From positions 19,290,354 to 19,354,353 of the forward strand of contig BROE01000020.1 in the NCBI GenBank assembly GCA_036571765.1: 64,000 bases of DNA, written 5' to 3'. This document shows positions 62,533-64,000 of this stretch, one piece after another. Both the position numbers and the translations under genes were made by a program. Numbering within the stretch: position 1 is the stretch's first letter; each line of letters begins with the position of its first letter. This DNA is from Plecoglossus altivelis. Its lineage: Eukaryota > Chordata > Actinopteri > Osmeriformes > Plecoglossidae. Below the pieces are notes generated by a model, which searched no databases, was not told the origin of the DNA, and worked only from the letters and a program-made list of their open reading frames with translations.

Positions 62533-63521
62533 GTCATACAGTCCATGGAGACTCTGACTTTGTTTGAGGGCTGCAGAATATTTGTCTTGTATGGTTTATG
62601 TGTGAGGAATGATTGGAGTCCTGTGAAAATAGATACACCTTATCTTTTTGACTGGTCATCGCTTGTATTTTGCATGCTTTCATCAAAGACCAGAATGCTC
62701 TGGAATTTTCCAATATGTTGTTATGAGCATGATGATAACTTGACTGTGGTCACTTCATCTTGCAGTCCTACCATGACCTCACTATGACCTTTTTGGATGT
62801 GCAGGTCGTCTACACAACCAGAGTCTCAATCTGAAACAGCTTCAGGACAGTGATGGTTGTTTTTTGTTGACCAAAGTAAAATAGCTAAACACTTAATAGT
62901 TATTTTTTGTACTCATCATATGGGTCTCGGTGTGTGGGTGGCATTTTTATAAACCTTTGTCTTCTGCCAAAGACTTTTGAAAAGGGAAGCAGACCATTTT
63001 TGTGCCACAGTTTGATTCCAATTTTCATGATGACCACATAGGTCAACAATAATAATGTGTTAAACCTGTCTTAGAGTCTGTGTTTTTGAAATGTAAAAAA
63101 AGATAACGACCCAAGAGTAACTAGGTCCTGGATTATCAAGTAAACAGTCTTCTGTTTGTGTGATTCCACCGGAAACTAGGATGTGATAGTTTAGATGATG
63201 TGGGCTGTGACTAACCAGGTGACTAGCAAGGGGACGTGGGCGTCTTTTGGTGTGTGTAAATTGACTTTTTGTGAGAGTCCTCAACTGTGCTGTACATATG
63301 CTTATGCTCATTTGAACTCAACTGCTCTCAGCATTAATACAACAACATCCATCTTGCCAATATGATTATATTTTCTCTTCTAAATTATCTGTAAAACCTT
63401 TTGGGATTACTGTTACATAATGGTGTAGTATTTGGAGACATCTTTGTATTATTTACATTTGTATATCTTTGAAGTACTTCCCTCATGTGTTTAGAAACAC
63501 TGAGAAAAAAGAAATGCAAAG
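62533..63521. other. 3' region, unique segment up to the polyadenylation signal
   Basis: AT-rich; consistent with a long 3' UTR. No further gene recognised. Confidence 0.5.
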
Positions 63522-63527
63522 AATAAA
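63522..63527 (+). terminator. Candidate polyadenylation signal AATAAA
   Basis: AATAAA in GCAAAGAATAAAACTC, followed by a GT/T-rich stretch (GATGTGTTAATT, then CTTTCTTCTCTC). It is the best canonical signal on the plus strand downstream of ACAP3. Linking it to ACAP3 implies a 3' UTR of about 3.6 kb. Confidence 0.45.
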
Positions 63528-63699
63528 ACTCAAGATGTGTTAATTAAAGCCTCTTTCTTCTCTCTGCCTGGGTTCATATCTGTCTCTTCTGAATATGCCT
63601 TCAGTGTTGCTGGAACTGCTGGACTGTTGACAGGTTCCAGACAGTTACAGAAACACTGTGGAACTTGAATGACTTAGTGTTGGGTGTTTGTCTTTAACA

Positions 63700-64000
63700 A
63701 CATTACGGGTTCCCTCTTGGCTCTGGGGAATGCAGTTACACATGGGTTCCATCTTGGCTCTGGGGAATGCAGTTACACATTACGGGTTCCCTCTTGGCTC
63801 TGGGGAATGCAGTTACACATGGGTTCCATCTTGGCTCTGGGGAATGCAGTTACACATTATGGGTTCCATCTTGGCTCTGGAGAATGCAGTTACACATTAC
63901 GGGTTCCATCTTGGCTCTGGGGAATGCAGTTACACATTACGGGTTCCATCTTGGCTCTGGGGAATGCAGTTACACATTACGGGTTCCCTCTTGGCTCTGG
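63700..64000. repeat. About 36-40 bp minisatellite at the right edge
   Basis: At least eight copies with cores GGGTTCCATCTTGGCTCTGG and GGAATGCAGTTACACAT, in long and short forms (with or without TACG). It continues past the window. Confidence 0.92.

Noticed and set aside
1..64000. A prokaryotic-type defence, viral or mobile-system locus
   Set aside because: No such genes on either strand; all recognisable coding sequence belongs to PUSL1 and ACAP3.

Overview
This is a vertebrate, almost certainly teleost fish, nuclear window. It carries spliced protein genes with GT-AG introns, introns of hundreds of bases to 24 kb, many minisatellites and (CA)n/(GT)n tracts, and one tRNA-derived SINE-like element. 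I cannot name the species. Two genes are recognisable. The minus strand holds the 5' part of PUSL1, a TruA-type pseudouridine synthase (five coding exons, 5169 down to 184, running off the left edge). The plus strand holds ACAP3, a BAR-PH-ArfGAP-ankyrin protein that acts on Arf6 (start codon at 5853, last clean exon 59323-59433). They lie head to head about 680 bp apart, the same neighbourhood I know from human 1p36, which supports both identities.

Layout: 1-5169 PUSL1 with repeat-filled introns; 5170-5852 shared promoter interval; 5853-5899 ACAP3 exon 1; 5900-29889 a 24-kb first intron made largely of minisatellites, with a tandem duplicated block of about 4.5 kb (19241-24165 and 24166-28550); 29890-40986 BAR-domain exons 2-11, with exons 7-10 present twice; 40987-47378 a long intron with a 40-bp array, an indel-ridden array and a CpG-dense island; 47379-48868 PH-domain exons; 49125-52522 ArfGAP and linker exons; 52693-57257 linker and first ankyrin exons, with exons 17-22 present twice; 57258-59322 noisy sequence containing a damaged ankyrin exon; 59323-59900 last ankyrin exon and an unreadable C-terminus; then a repeat-rich 3' region with a candidate polyadenylation signal at 63522.

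The main caution is assembly quality. In all three duplications one copy of each segment is clean while the partner carries dense small insertions and deletions. The clean copy switches sides along the sequence. This looks like gap filling with uncorrected long reads rather than biology. A usable ACAP3 model has to take exons from both copies. One frameshift in a nine-G run (exon 19) is shared by both copies.

The most interesting biological observations are two. Several minisatellites are built on splice junctions (PUSL1 exon 2 and exon 5 donors, ACAP3 exon 10 and exon 19 acceptors), and others carry splice-site consensus in every unit. A CpG-dense island in ACAP3 intron 11 is followed by a short ATG exon with a good donor that would join in frame to the PH-domain exons, a candidate internal promoter. 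I found no bacterial, viral or CRISPR-like system. By my tally tandem repeats cover roughly a third of the window.
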